Source of the DNA: Atopomonas sediminilitoris
GTDB taxonomy: Bacteria > Pseudomonadota > Gammaproteobacteria > Pseudomonadales > Pseudomonadaceae
NCBI RefSeq assembly: GCF_022601735.1
Contig: NZ_JAKUMM010000009.1
Coordinates: 100,131 to 164,130 of the forward strand
Reading direction: 5' to 3'
DNA: 64,000 bases
Position numbers and translations under genes: made by a program
Part shown: positions 28,097 to 37,777 of the stretch, piece by piece
Layout of the letters: each line of letters starts with the position of its first letter
Position numbering within the stretch: the stretch's first letter is position 1
Notes under the pieces: generated by a model
Database searches by the model: none
Seen by the model: only the letters and a program-made list of their open reading frames with translations
What the model was told of the DNA's origin: nothing

Positions 28097-29239
28097 TTAG
28101 AAGCGCTTGTTCAAATCATCTTCGTTGATTTCAAGACTCAAGCCGTTGCTCACCGAGCCCAAATGCTCGGCATCGGTTTCGGAGCCGAGCTTGATCATCA
28201 AGCGCAGGTCGTTGGCCGAGTCGGCGTGCAGCAGGGCGTCTTCGTAGGTGATTTCGCCTTGCACGTAGAGGTTGTACAGCGCTTGGTCGAAGGTCTGCAT
28301 ACCGAGGTCTACCGAGCGCTTCATCAAGGGCTTTAGCTCGTGCACTTCGCCTTTGCGGATTAGGTCCGCGGCCAAGGGGGTGTTGAGCAGCACTTCGATC
28401 ACCGCGCGGCGGCCCTTGCCGTCGGGGGTTGGCACCAACTGCTGGGCGACAATTGCGCGCAGGTTGAGTGACAAATCCATCCACACCTGCGACTGCCGGT
28501 CAGCGGGGAAGAAGTGAATGATGCGGTCCAGCGCTTGGTTGGCGTTGTTGGCGTGCAAGGTGGCCAGACACAAGTGACCGGTTTCGGCGAACGCCACCGC
28601 GTGGTCCATGGTTTCGCGGGTACGCACCTCGCCGATCATGATCACGTCCGGCGCTTGGCGCAGGGTATTTTTCAGCGCCACCTCAAAGCTGTCGGTATCG
28701 ATACCCACTTCGCGCTGCGTGACGATGCAGCCCTGGTGCTGGTGGATGTACTCAATCGGGTCTTCGATGGAAATAATGTGGCCCGAGGAGTTCTTGTTGC
28801 GGTAGCCGATCATCGCCGCCAGCGAGGTGGACTTACCGGTACCGGTGGCACCGACGAAGATCACCAAGCCACGCTTGGTCATGGCCAGCTTCTTCAGCAC
28901 TTCTGGCAGTTTCAGCTGTTCCAGCGTAGGGATGTTGGTTTCGATACGACGCAACACCATGCCCACCAAGTTGCGCTGGTAGAAGGCGCTGACGCGGAAA
29001 CGGCCCACGCCACGCGCGCTGATGGCGAAGTTACATTCGTGGTTCTCGCCGAACTCACGGCGCTGCTGTTCGTTCATCACCCCCAACACCGTTTCACGGG
29101 TTTGCTCGGGCGACATGGCCATCTTGGTGATCGGCATGACTTTGCCGTTGACCTTCATCGACGGCGGCACGCCGGCGGTAATAAACAGGTCAGAGCCGCC
29201 CTTTTCCACCATCAGGCGTAACAGCTTTTCAAATTCCAT
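28097..29239 (-). CDS. pilU: Type IV pilus retraction ATPase PilU
   Basis: 380-residue hexameric secretion ATPase that helps PilT retract type IV pili at the inner-membrane base. Walker A is G130-T138 (GATGTGKST). The Asp box IEDPIEYIH, the GEVRTRET segment of the Walker B region, and ATLHANNANQALDR (His box) are intact. The longer C-terminal tail after about residue 345 is the usual difference from PilT. The gene follows pilT by 12 bases. Together they give the twitching motor, although the pilus assembly genes are not in the window. Confidence 0.95.
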   Translation of the reverse strand: MEFEKLLRLMVEKGGSDLFITAGVPPSMKVNGKVMPITKMAMSPEQTRETVLGVMNEQQRREFGENHECNFAISARGVGRFRVSAFYQRNLVGMVLRRIETNIPTLEQLKLPEVLKKLAMTKRGLVIFVGATGTGKSTSLAAMIGYRNKNSSGHIISIEDPIEYIHQHQGCIVTQREVGIDTDSFEVALKNTLRQAPDVIMIGEVRTRETMDHAVAFAETGHLCLATLHANNANQALDRIIHFFPADRQSQVWMDLSLNLRAIVAQQLVPTPDGKGRRAVIEVLLNTPLAADLIRKGEVHELKPLMKRSVDLGMQTFDQALYNLYVQGEITYEDALLHADSANDLRLMIKLGSETDAEHLGSVSNGLSLEINEDDLNKRF

Positions 29240-29251
29240 CGCTCAACGTCC

Positions 29252-30286
29252 TTACAGGGATTCGGGGCTCTTGGCCTTTTCTTTGGCGCTGTCGCGGCTG
29301 ACCAAACCCTTGGCGAGCAAGGTTTTCAGGCAGCTGTCGAGGGTCTGCATGCCGAGCGAACCACCGGTCTGAATCGCCGAGTACATCTGCGCTACTTTGT
29401 CTTCGCGGATCAGGTTACGAATCGCCGGTGTACCGATCATGATTTCGTGTGCCGCCACGCGACCACCGCCGATCTTTTTCAGCAGGGTTTGCGAGACCAC
29501 CGCCTGCAGCGACTCAGACAGCATCGAACGGACCATGGATTTTTCTTCGGCGGGGAATACGTCGACCACGCGGTCGATGGTTTTCGCCGCACTGGTGGTG
29601 TGCAGGGTGCCGAACACCAAGTGACCGGTTTCAGCGGCGGTCAGCGCGAGGCGGATGGTTTCCAGGTCACGCATTTCGCCGACCAGAATGATGTCCGGGT
29701 CTTCACGCAGCGCTGAGCGCAGGGCCTCGGAGAAGCCCAAAGTATCGCGGTGCACTTCACGCTGGTTGACCAGACACTTCTTCGACTCGTGGACGAATTC
29801 GATCGGGTCTTCGATGGTCAGAATATGGTGGTACTTATTGCCGTTGATGTAGTCGAGCATCGCCGCCAGCGTGGTGGACTTGCCCGAACCGGTCGGACCG
29901 GTGACCAGCACCAAACCGCGCGGCACGTCACTGATCTTGCGGAACACGTCGCCCATACCGAGGTCTTCCATGCTCAGCACTTTGGAAGGAATGGTACGGA
30001 ACACCGCGCCGGCGCCGCGGTTTTGGTTAAAGGCGTTAACGCGAAAGCGCGCGACGCCCGGCACTTCAAACGAAAAGTCGGTCTCGAGGAATTCTTCGAA
30101 GTCCTTACGCTGCTTATCGTTCATGATGTCGTAAATCAGCGCGTGAACCTGTTTATGCTCTAAGGCAGGCAGGTTGATGCGGCGTACGTCACCGTCAACA
30201 CGAATCATCGGCGGCAAGCCCGCCGACAGGTGCAAGTCAGACGCGCCCTGTTTGGCACTGAAGGCCAGCAGTTCGGTGATATCCAT
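29252..30286 (-). CDS. pilT: Type IV pilus retraction ATPase PilT
   Basis: 344 residues, the length of P. aeruginosa PilT. Walker A is G130-T138 (GPTGSGKST); IEDPIEFVH, the LVGEMRDLETIRL segment and GTLHTTSAAKTIDRV give the remaining ATPase boxes. The ATG at 30286 is preferred over a TTG 12 bases upstream because GGGGAG sits four bases before it. It reads away from yggS, with a short shared promoter region, as in Pseudomonas. Confidence 0.96.
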   Translation of the reverse strand: MDITELLAFSAKQGASDLHLSAGLPPMIRVDGDVRRINLPALEHKQVHALIYDIMNDKQRKDFEEFLETDFSFEVPGVARFRVNAFNQNRGAGAVFRTIPSKVLSMEDLGMGDVFRKISDVPRGLVLVTGPTGSGKSTTLAAMLDYINGNKYHHILTIEDPIEFVHESKKCLVNQREVHRDTLGFSEALRSALREDPDIILVGEMRDLETIRLALTAAETGHLVFGTLHTTSAAKTIDRVVDVFPAEEKSMVRSMLSESLQAVVSQTLLKKIGGGRVAAHEIMIGTPAIRNLIREDKVAQMYSAIQTGGSLGMQTLDSCLKTLLAKGLVSRDSAKEKAKSPESL

Positions 30287-30364
30287 GAAGCTCCCCAATT
30301 ATTCTTGCAAGCAGGTAGAATGCGGCTTTGCGGCAGCAGCGGGACAAAAAGTGGAATGCCGATA

Positions 30365-31054
30365 ATGTCCACCATAGCAGACAATATTGCAAACGTACGC
30401 CAGCAGATCCGTGAGGCAGCGCAAGCCTCTGGCAGGCCGCCTGAGCAGGTGCAGCTACTGGCCGTGAGCAAAACCAAACCGGCCGGCGCCGTGCGCGAGG
30501 CGTTTGCCTGTGCACAGCGCGATTTTGGCGAAAACTACCTGCAAGAAGCGCTGGATAAGCAAGTTGAACTCGCCGACTTGGCCATCACCTGGCACTTCAT
30601 TGGCCCGATCCAATCCAACAAAACTCGACCGATTGCCGAGCATTTTGCTTGGGTGCACTCGGTGGATCGCTTAAAGATCGCTCAGCGCCTCAGCGCTCAA
30701 CGCCCAGCACATCTGCCGCCGTTGAATATCTGCCTACAAGTTAACGTCAGTGGCGAAGCCAGCAAATCCGGCTGTAGCGCGGCTGAATTGCCCGCACTGG
30801 CGCAGGCAGTTAGCCAACTGCCCAATCTGCGCTTACGCGGTTTGATGGCGATCCCAGAGCCGAGCGACGACCTCGCGTTGCTCCACCAGCGCTTTGCCGC
30901 GGTGCGCGAACTACAAGACAGCCTGAACCTTGGCCTCGACACCCTGTCCATGGGCATGAGCCAAGACTTACCGGTCGCCATTGCCGAAGGCGCCACATGG
31001 GTGCGCATCGGCACCGCGCTGTTTGGCGCGCGCGACTACTCCTCTAAAGCATAA
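30365..31054 (+). CDS. yggS: YggS family pyridoxal phosphate homeostasis protein
   Basis: 229-residue PLP-binding protein that buffers free PLP and keeps amino-acid pools balanced. The PLP lysine is in LLAVSKTKP; FGENYLQEA and HFIGPIQSNK are family signatures, and SMGMSQDLPVAI binds the phosphate. The ATG at 30365 matches the start of Pseudomonas homologues; another ATG lies 9 bases upstream. TAGAAT at 30316-30321 could serve as a -10 element. It is followed by proC after 9 bases. Confidence 0.93.
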   Translation: MSTIADNIANVRQQIREAAQASGRPPEQVQLLAVSKTKPAGAVREAFACAQRDFGENYLQEALDKQVELADLAITWHFIGPIQSNKTRPIAEHFAWVHSVDRLKIAQRLSAQRPAHLPPLNICLQVNVSGEASKSGCSAAELPALAQAVSQLPNLRLRGLMAIPEPSDDLALLHQRFAAVRELQDSLNLGLDTLSMGMSQDLPVAIAEGATWVRIGTALFGARDYSSKA

Positions 31055-31063
31055 GGATTCCTC

Positions 31064-31882
31064 ATGAGCACTCCCAACATCGCCTTTATCGGCGGCGGCA
31101 ACATGGCCAGCAGCTTGATTGGCGGGCTATTGGCCGAAGGTTTTAGCGCCGCACAGATCAGCGCCGGCGACCCCGGACAGGCAACGCGCGAGCGCTTAGA
31201 GCAAGCCTTTGCCATCACCACCAGTGCTAATAATGCCGAGATCGTCGCCAATGCCGATGTCGTGGTACTGGCGGTTAAGCCGCAAATCATGAAGAGCGTT
31301 TGCCAAGCTTTGGCGCCCAGCCTTAAGCCTGGCCAGCTGATCGTGTCCGTGGCCGCCGGTATCAACTGCGCCAGCCTGGAGCGCTGGCTGGGTGACGTCG
31401 CGCTTGTGCGCTGCATGCCCAACACCCCGTCGCTGCGCCGCCAAGGCGTGAGCGGCCTGTACGCCACTGCACGCGCTAGCGCCGAGCAAAAAACGCTGGC
31501 CGAACGTTTGCTCAGCGCCGTGGGCATTACTTTATGGCTTGAACAAGAAGCCTTGATCGACGCAGTCATCGCCGTCTCGGGCAGCGGTCCGGCGTATTTC
31601 TTCTTATTAATGGAGGCGATGACCAACAGCGGGGAAAAATTAGGCCTGCCGCGTGCCGACGCCGAAAAGCTCGCGCTCTATACTGCCCTCGGTGCAGCCG
31701 ACATGGCGGTGCACGCCGAGGTTGACGCCGCTGAACTGCGCCGTCGCGTAACCTCGCCCGGCGGCACCACCGAACAAGCCATTTTGACCTTTGAGCAAGG
31801 TGGCCTGCGCGACTTAGTCGAGCAAGCGATGAACAACTGCGCCGCCCGCGCGGCCAGCATGGCCAGTGAACTGGGCGAATAA
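31064..31882 (+). CDS. proC: Pyrroline-5-carboxylate reductase
   Basis: 272-residue enzyme that reduces pyrroline-5-carboxylate to proline with NAD(P)H. FIGGGNMASSLIGGL is the Rossmann dinucleotide site; VSGSGPAYFF and TSPGGTTEQA are the conserved substrate and dimer-interface motifs. It lies between yggS and yggT, the conserved gammaproteobacterial order, with short gaps on both sides. Confidence 0.97.
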   Translation: MSTPNIAFIGGGNMASSLIGGLLAEGFSAAQISAGDPGQATRERLEQAFAITTSANNAEIVANADVVVLAVKPQIMKSVCQALAPSLKPGQLIVSVAAGINCASLERWLGDVALVRCMPNTPSLRRQGVSGLYATARASAEQKTLAERLLSAVGITLWLEQEALIDAVIAVSGSGPAYFFLLMEAMTNSGEKLGLPRADAEKLALYTALGAADMAVHAEVDAAELRRRVTSPGGTTEQAILTFEQGGLRDLVEQAMNNCAARAASMASELGE

Positions 31883-31906
31883 CGTTTTAACGCAAAGGAG
31901 TTACCC

Positions 31907-32497
31907 ATGGGTTTTGCTGAAGCCTTGGTCTACATCATTCAAACCCTAGGCAGCTTGTACCTGTTCGTGGTGCTGCTGCGGTTTATCCTGCAATTGGTCC
32001 GCGCGGACTTCTACAACCCGCTCAGCCAATTCACGGTGAAAGCCACCCAGCCATTACTGAAGCCCCTGCGCCGCGTGATTCCCGGTATCGCCGGGCTAGA
32101 TCTGTCCTCGCTGGTGCTGGCGATTGCGCTGCAATTGCTGCTGATGGTCATCACCCTAACGCTCTTGGGCTACGGTGTCGGCGGCGTGATTCTGCAGCTA
32201 CTGGTGTGGTCACTGATCGCCGTCGCTTCGCTGATGCTTAAAGTGTTTTTCTTTGCCCTCATGGGCAGCGTGATCCTGTCGTGGGTTGCTCCCGGCAGCC
32301 ACAACCCCGCCGCGCAACTAATTAATCAGATTTGCGAGCCATTGCTGGCCCCCTTCCGCAAACTGATGCCCAACCTTGGCGGGCTGGATATTTCACCGAT
32401 TTTCGCCATTATGGCGATCCATCTGTTTGATCGCTTTGTCCTGGGCAATATCGCCATGAGTACCGCCATGCCCACGCAACTCGCCCCGTTCATGTAA
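31907..32497 (+). CDS. yggT: YggT family membrane protein
   Basis: 196-residue integral membrane protein with two copies of the YggT repeat (first around LYLFVVLLRFILQLVRADFY, second around SVILSWVAPGSHNPAAQ), each with a pair of hydrophobic helices and an RPLLKPLRR-like turn. Related proteins in other bacteria and plastids take part in membrane organisation or osmotic tolerance; function here unknown. AAGGAG precedes the start, and the stop overlaps the next ATG (TAATG). Confidence 0.9.
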   Translation: MGFAEALVYIIQTLGSLYLFVVLLRFILQLVRADFYNPLSQFTVKATQPLLKPLRRVIPGIAGLDLSSLVLAIALQLLLMVITLTLLGYGVGGVILQLLVWSLIAVASLMLKVFFFALMGSVILSWVAPGSHNPAAQLINQICEPLLAPFRKLMPNLGGLDISPIFAIMAIHLFDRFVLGNIAMSTAMPTQLAPFM

Positions 32498-32793
32498 TGC
32501 CCACACTGAACTGGGATGGCGATGACCTCATCTTGGATTGCCACTTACAGCCACGCGCCAGCCGTGATGAGTTTTGCGGCTGGCACGATGGCCGCATTAA
32601 AATCCGCCTCACGGCACCGCCAGTCGACGGTCAAGCCAATACCTTGTTGGTGAAATTCTTGGCCAAGCAATTTGCCGTCAGTAAAAGCTGCGTTAGCTTG
32701 ATCAGCGGTCAGCAGTCGCGGCAAAAGCGTGTGCGCATTCACGCCCCCAAAGCCCTGCCGGAAGTATTGAAAACGACCGACCAGTCACTTTGA
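32497..32793 (+). CDS. yggU: DUF167 (YggU) family protein
   Basis: 98-residue cytoplasmic DUF167 protein, small alpha/beta fold. LQPRASRDEF, IKIRLTAPPVDGQAN and FLAKQFAVSKSCVSLISG are the family's conserved stretches. It shares one base with yggT, so translation is coupled. In Pseudomonas the following gene is normally metX; here a dynamin-like GTPase intervenes. Confidence 0.92.
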   Translation: MPTLNWDGDDLILDCHLQPRASRDEFCGWHDGRIKIRLTAPPVDGQANTLLVKFLAKQFAVSKSCVSLISGQQSRQKRVRIHAPKALPEVLKTTDQSL

Positions 32794-32910
32794 TGTGCCA
32801 CAAGTCGCAGATCACACAAGCGGGTGATTGACCAAACACGGGTCAAGCGCCATAAACAAGGTATTGACGTCAAAATTTGTCTGCCACCTTTGCAGAGAGG
32901 AAAGCCCCCG

Positions 32911-34881
32911 ATGAGCATGGAGCGTCTCGGTCAACACGTGGATGATTATCTTGGCTGGAAGCGCGACATTGGCCGGCAGATCACCCGTTACCGCAGCTGG
33001 TTGGAACACAACCGCCTGAACAGCCCAGAAATCGAGGCCAAGCTTGACCATGCCTTGCACACGCTGCGTCAAGACCAGCTCACGCTGGCCTTTGTCGGTG
33101 AGTACTCGCGCGGCAAAACCGAATTAATTAACAGCCTATTTTTCGCCGACTTTGGTCAACGCATGCTGCCCTCGCAGGCAGGACGCACCACCATGTGCCC
33201 GACGGAAATCTTCTACGACCAGCAAAACGAACACCCTTACATCCGCTTGCTGCCGATAGAAACACGCATGACCGAGGCCAACATTGCCCAGTTCAAGCGC
33301 ATTCCTCGGCACTGGGTGAACATGCCGCTGGACATGGACAACCCTGACAACATGGCCGAGGCGTTTGCCCAAGTTGCACGCACCAAATGCCTGCCCGCCG
33401 AGCAAGCCATTGCCCTAGGCTTTGACCCTGACATGCTCGAACCCGCCGACAAGCCCGGGCACGTACAAGTGCCCGCTTGGCGCCATGCGCTGGTCAGCCT
33501 AGATCACCCGTTGCTGCGCCGCGGTTTGCGGATTTTGGATACCCCCGGCCTCAACGCGCTTGGCAGCGAGCCCGAGCTAACCCTGTCGATGTTGCCGGCC
33601 GCGCAGGCGGTGTTCTTTATGCTCAGCGCCGACACCGGCGTCACCGCCAGCGACATGCAAGTGTGGGAGCAGCACCTACGGCCACTCTTTGATGAAGGGC
33701 AAAGCACCCTGTTTGCCGTACTGAATAAGATTGACGTGCTGTGGGATGACCTTGCCGGCGAAGTCTTTGTCGACAACGCCATCCGCTTGGTGCAACAAGC
33801 CACCGCGCGCCAGCTCAAGCTAGAGCAACACTGCGTGATGCCGCTGTCCGCCAAGCAGTCATTGCTGGCCAAAGTCCGGAACGACCAAGCCCTGCTAACC
33901 CGCAGTAAAATCACCGCGCTGGAAGACCTGCTGTGCGAGCGCATCGTCGCGCAAAAAGAGCAACTGCTGCAGGATCGCGTGGTCAGCCAAGTGCTGCGGC
34001 TGGCGCAAAACAGCCAACTCGCGCTGCAACGTCGCGTTGAGCAGCTGGACCAACAGATGGCTCGCTTAAATGACAACAAGCAAGACACCGGCGCCTTGTT
34101 GTTTGAGCTGACCGCCAAAGCCAAAGATGAGCACGGCCAACACCATCGTCGCTTGCTGTCGCTGAAAACCAATCAGCGCCTGATCAAGCGTCAGGGCGAC
34201 TTACTGCAAGCCTCGCTGCAACAAACCGACATCAAGCAACACCTGAACAAGGTGCGTCGCAACCTCAATACCAGCTGGACCACCTTTGGCATCAACCAAG
34301 CCATCTTGCATTTTTTCAACAGTGTCGAGACCGACCTGCACAACCTGCAGCATGAAGCCGGCTTAGCCAACAAAATGGTCGCCGCCATCTACAAACGCCA
34401 CAACGATGAAAACCCACTGACCGCCGAAGACGCGCCCGAACTATGCGTCGCGCGCAGCCTGCGGCAGCTGCGGCAAATCCGCACCCAAGCGGACCGTTTT
34501 CGTCTGCAATTAAAAACCCTGCTCACCGAGCAACACACGGTGACGCGCCGCTTCATTAACACCTTGGCGCATGAGGTCTTGCAGCTGCACAGCACCCTGC
34601 GCAGCGAAGTCGACTTGTGGGCCCACGAGGCGTTAACGCCCTTGCTGCAACACAACCTGGAGCACAAGCAACTGCTCGAAGGGCACCTGCTGCAACTCAA
34701 GCGACTCAGCCAACAAGCCCAGCAAACCCAGCAGCGCAGCACGCAATTAAAACGCTACCTAGGCCTGCTCAACGAGCAACTGGGCATTGCCAGCGATATT
34801 CAGCGCCAGCTGCGCCAGCCGGCGCCTTGGCAACGCAAGGGCAAGGTGGTCAACATCGCCTCAGGCCAGGCACGCGCTTAG
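32911..34881 (+). CDS. Bacterial dynamin-like GTPase
   Basis: 656 residues. The GTPase domain has G1 at G63-T70 (GEYSRGKT), a G2 region at GRTTMCPT (about 91-98), G3 at D210-TPGLN and G4 at N272-KID. The remainder is mostly long helices rich in Q, L and R (about 390-640), as in dynamin middle and GED parts. No clear transmembrane or paddle helix is seen, so membrane action would be peripheral. AGAGAGGAAAG lies about 10 bases before this ATG; a longer frame starting 87 bases upstream lacks a ribosome binding site. A strong terminator follows, so it may be its own unit. Confidence 0.85.
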   Translation: MSMERLGQHVDDYLGWKRDIGRQITRYRSWLEHNRLNSPEIEAKLDHALHTLRQDQLTLAFVGEYSRGKTELINSLFFADFGQRMLPSQAGRTTMCPTEIFYDQQNEHPYIRLLPIETRMTEANIAQFKRIPRHWVNMPLDMDNPDNMAEAFAQVARTKCLPAEQAIALGFDPDMLEPADKPGHVQVPAWRHALVSLDHPLLRRGLRILDTPGLNALGSEPELTLSMLPAAQAVFFMLSADTGVTASDMQVWEQHLRPLFDEGQSTLFAVLNKIDVLWDDLAGEVFVDNAIRLVQQATARQLKLEQHCVMPLSAKQSLLAKVRNDQALLTRSKITALEDLLCERIVAQKEQLLQDRVVSQVLRLAQNSQLALQRRVEQLDQQMARLNDNKQDTGALLFELTAKAKDEHGQHHRRLLSLKTNQRLIKRQGDLLQASLQQTDIKQHLNKVRRNLNTSWTTFGINQAILHFFNSVETDLHNLQHEAGLANKMVAAIYKRHNDENPLTAEDAPELCVARSLRQLRQIRTQADRFRLQLKTLLTEQHTVTRRFINTLAHEVLQLHSTLRSEVDLWAHEALTPLLQHNLEHKQLLEGHLLQLKRLSQQAQQTQQRSTQLKRYLGLLNEQLGIASDIQRQLRQPAPWQRKGKVVNIASGQARA

Positions 34882-34919
34882 GGCGCACTCGCCGCCACTG
34901 ACGCTTAGCCGGCAATAAC

Positions 34920-34960
34920 AAGGGCGGGTTTCCACCTCGGAATACCCGCCCTTTTGCTTT
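34920..34960 (+). terminator. Terminator after the dynamin-like gene
   Basis: AAGGGCGGGT (34920-34929) pairs with ACCCGCCCTT (34944-34953), followed by a TTGCTTT tract. A textbook intrinsic terminator 38 bases past the stop; it separates this gene from metX, whose ATG is about 40 bases further on. Confidence 0.85.
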
Positions 34961-34996
34961 AGACTCTCGGCTTTGTTTGTCCGGAGCCACGCCCCG

Positions 34997-36136
34997 ATGT
35001 CCTCATCGCTGCCTGCAGATTGCGTGGGCCTTGTCAGCCCGCAAACCGTGCATTTTGACCAGCCGCTGGCCTTGGCCTGCGGTCGTCAGTTAGACCAGTA
35101 CGATCTGGTCTACGAAACCTACGGCCAGCTCAATGCCACACGCAGCAATGCGGTGCTGATTTGTCACGCCCTCTCCGGTCATCACCATGCCGCCGGCTAT
35201 AACAGCCTCGATGAGCGCAAGCCCGGCTGGTGGGACAACGCCATCGGCCCCGGCAAACCGATCGATACCAACAAGTTCTTTGTCGTCAGCCTCAACAACC
35301 TCGGCGGCTGCAACGGCTCTACTGGCCCTGCCAGCACTAACCCTGCCACCGGCAAGCCCTACGGCGGTGAGTTTCCGGTGTTGAATGTGGTGGACTGGGT
35401 GCACAGCCAAGCGCGACTGGCGGACCTGCTCAACATCAAGGTCTGGGCGGCGGTGATCGGCGGCAGCCTAGGCGGCATGCAAGCGCTGCAATGGAGCATC
35501 ACCTACCCTGAGCGCGTGCGCAATGCGGTGGTGATCGCTTCAGCGCCCAAGCTATCGGCACAAAATATCGCCTTCAACGAAGTCGCACGACAGGCGATTT
35601 TGTCCGACCCCGAATACCACGGCGGCCAGTTTTATGCGCACAACGTGGTGCCGAAGCGCGGCTTGATGCTGGCGCGCATGGTCGGCCACATCACTTATTT
35701 GTCTGACGCGGCGATGGGCAGCAAGTTTGGTCGCGAGCTAAAAACCGATCACCTCAACTACGACTTTCACAGCGTCGAATTTCAAGTCGAAAGCTATCTG
35801 CGTTATCAAGGCGAAGAGTTTTCCGGCCGCTTTGACGCCAATACTTATGTGCTCATGACCAAGGCGCTCGACTACTTCGACCCTGCCGCCGCGTTTAATG
35901 ACGACTTAAGCCTCGCGATGGCGCAAGCCCAAGCAAACTTCTTGGTGGTGTCGTTCACCACCGATTGGCGTTTTTCCCCCGAGCGCTCGCGTGAGATCGT
36001 CGATGCGCTGCTTGAGGCGCGTAAAAGTGTCAGCTACCTCGAAGTGGACGCCCCACAAGGCCACGATGCCTTCCTGCTGCCGATTGAGCGCTACTTCACC
36101 GCCCTGCGCGGCTACCTCAACCGTATCGACTGCTAA
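34997..36136 (+). CDS. metX: Homoserine O-acyltransferase MetX
   Basis: 379 residues, the length of the Pseudomonas enzyme. Activates homoserine for methionine synthesis; in Pseudomonas the group transferred is succinyl (known for the family, not visible here). Alpha/beta hydrolase fold with nucleophile S in [12 protein letters not shown], the [12 protein letters not shown] substrate loop, an FTTDWRF aspartate and [11 protein letters not shown] histidine. Start chosen at the ATG aligning with Pseudomonas; a longer frame begins 24 bases upstream. metW follows after 9 bases. Confidence 0.94.
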   Translation: MSSSLPADCVGLVSPQTVHFDQPLALACGRQLDQYDLVYETYGQLNATRSNAVLICHALSGHHHAAGYNSLDERKPGWWDNAIGPGKPIDTNKFFVVSLNNLGGCNGSTGPASTNPATGKPYGGEFPVLNVVDWVHSQARLADLLNIKVWAAVIGGSLGGMQALQWSITYPERVRNAVVIASAPKLSAQNIAFNEVARQAILSDPEYHGGQFYAHNVVPKRGLMLARMVGHITYLSDAAMGSKFGRELKTDHLNYDFHSVEFQVESYLRYQGEEFSGRFDANTYVLMTKALDYFDPAAAFNDDLSLAMAQAQANFLVVSFTTDWRFSPERSREIVDALLEARKSVSYLEVDAPQGHDAFLLPIERYFTALRGYLNRIDC

Positions 36137-36145
36137 GGGATGACC

Positions 36146-36736
36146 ATGCGCGCTGATCTCGACATTATTCAGGACTGGATCCCTCAAGGCAGCCGAGTGC
36201 TCGACTTAGGCTGCGGCAGCGGCGAGCTGCTCGACTACCTCACGCAGCACAAAGGCGTGCAAGGCTACGGGCTGGAAATCGACCCCGACAACATTGCCAC
36301 CTGCGTCAGCAAGGGCCTCAATGTGATCGAGCAAAACCTCGACTTAGGCCTAACCAATCTGGCCACCGGCAGCTTTGATGTCGTGGTGATGACCCAGTCA
36401 CTGCAAGCCTTGAAGTACCCCGACAAAGTGCTGGCCGAAATGCTGCGCGTGGGTAAAACCTGCATCATCACCTTCCCAAACTTTGGCCACTGGCGCTGCC
36501 GCTGGTACTTGGCCAGCAAAGGCCGCATGCCGGTGTCCGACTTTCTGCCGTACACCTGGTACAACACGCCCAACATCCACTTCTGCACCTTTCGCGACTT
36601 CGAGGCGCTGTGCCACAAATCCCAGCTCACCATTCTCGACCGCCTGGCCGTCGACCGCCTGCACCGCGACAGCATGCTGACCAGCCTTTGGCCTAATCTA
36701 TTAGGTGAGATTGGTATTTACCGCGTCACGCGGTAA
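36146..36736 (+). CDS. metW: Methionine biosynthesis protein MetW
   Basis: 196-residue SAM-dependent methyltransferase-like protein always paired with metX in this group. The SAM motif VLDLGCGSGELL is at about 19-30; VVMTQSLQALKYPD and TFPNFGHWRCRWYL are conserved in MetW. In Pseudomonas both genes are needed for methionine synthesis, probably with MetW supporting MetX. The second ATG (36146) is used because AAGGGA lies five bases before it; ATG 36140 is too close. Confidence 0.93.
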   Translation: MRADLDIIQDWIPQGSRVLDLGCGSGELLDYLTQHKGVQGYGLEIDPDNIATCVSKGLNVIEQNLDLGLTNLATGSFDVVVMTQSLQALKYPDKVLAEMLRVGKTCIITFPNFGHWRCRWYLASKGRMPVSDFLPYTWYNTPNIHFCTFRDFEALCHKSQLTILDRLAVDRLHRDSMLTSLWPNLLGEIGIYRVTR

Positions 36737-36755
36737 GCCTACGGAGGATCACACC

Positions 36756-37187
36756 ATGAAAGCCTTACTTCAGTTACTCTGCGCCGCCAGCATCAGCCTG
36801 TTAGCCCTAGGCGCCAGCGCCGAGCAAGCCAAGCAATTGGGCGATTTGAAGGTGCATTACAGCGCATTTAATTCGACCTTTTTACAGCCTGAGATTGCCG
36901 CCGCCAGCGGCCTAGTCCGTGGCAAGCAAACCGGTGTACTCAATATCGCCGTACAAAAAGAGGCCAAGCCGGTGGCTGGGATCATCAGTGGCGAAGTAAA
37001 GAACCTACTGAGCCAAGTGCAGCCATTAACCTTCAAAGAAATCCGCGAAGGTGAAGCCCTGTATTACCTTGCCCAGTTCACTTTTGATAAGCGTGAGACC
37101 TTGAGTTTCACCGTGCGTGTACAAGGTATCGGGGATGATGCCGTGCAACAGTTCACCTTTACCCAAGAGTTCTTTGCCGCCGAATGA
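36756..37187 (+). CDS. DUF4426 family periplasmic protein
   Basis: 143 residues with a cleavable signal peptide ending LGASA, then a beta-rich DUF4426 domain ([18 protein letters not shown] at the start). Found after metW in many Pseudomonas; function unknown. GGAGG precedes the ATG. It overlaps rdgB by four bases (ATGA), so it belongs to the metX-hemW transcript. Confidence 0.88.
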   Translation: MKALLQLLCAASISLLALGASAEQAKQLGDLKVHYSAFNSTFLQPEIAAASGLVRGKQTGVLNIAVQKEAKPVAGIISGEVKNLLSQVQPLTFKEIREGEALYYLAQFTFDKRETLSFTVRVQGIGDDAVQQFTFTQEFFAAE

Positions 37188-37777
37188 ACACTCTCAAAGA
37201 ACTGGTATTAGCCAGCCATAACGCCGGCAAATTACGCGAACTACAAGCCATGCTCGGTGAGCATATCCGCGTGCGCTCGATCAGCGAGTTCAGCGATCAC
37301 GCGCCCGAAGAAACCGGTCTGTCGTTTATCGAAAACGCCCTGATCAAGGCACGCCATGCGGCGCAAGTCTCTGGCCTGCCAGCGCTGGCCGATGATTCCG
37401 GATTGGCGGTGGATGCCTTAGGCGGTGCGCCCGGCATTTACTCGGCACGCTATGCCGGTGATGGCGGCGATGCGGCTAACAACGCCAAACTGCTTGAAGC
37501 ACTGCGCGACACCCCAGACGCCGAGCGCGGCGCGCAGTTCATTTGCGCGCTGGCCTTGGTGCAGCACGCCAGCGACCCGGTACCGTTGGTGTGCGTTGGC
37601 CAATGGCGCGGCCGCATCCTGCGCGAGGTGCGCGGCAGCAATGGTTTTGGCTATGACCCGCTGTTCTGGCTTGAGCAGCAGCAATGCGCCAGCGCCGAGC
37701 TCAGCCCTGAACAAAAAAACCAGTTGAGCCATCGCGCCCGCGCCATGGCGCAACTGAAACAACAGCTCGGCGTATGA
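37184..37777 (+). CDS. rdgB: dITP/XTP pyrophosphatase RdgB
   Basis: 197-residue HAM1/RdgB-family enzyme that removes ITP, dITP and XTP from nucleotide pools. [10 protein letters not shown] near residue 10 is the substrate-binding motif, [24 protein letters not shown] the metal and base site, and [12 protein letters not shown] closes the pocket. It overlaps genes on both sides by four bases, so it is fully coupled within the metX-metW-rdgB-hemW string. Confidence 0.96.
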   Translation: MNTLKELVLASHNAGKLRELQAMLGEHIRVRSISEFSDHAPEETGLSFIENALIKARHAAQVSGLPALADDSGLAVDALGGAPGIYSARYAGDGGDAANNAKLLEALRDTPDAERGAQFICALALVQHASDPVPLVCVGQWRGRILREVRGSNGFGYDPLFWLEQQQCASAELSPEQKNQLSHRARAMAQLKQQLGV

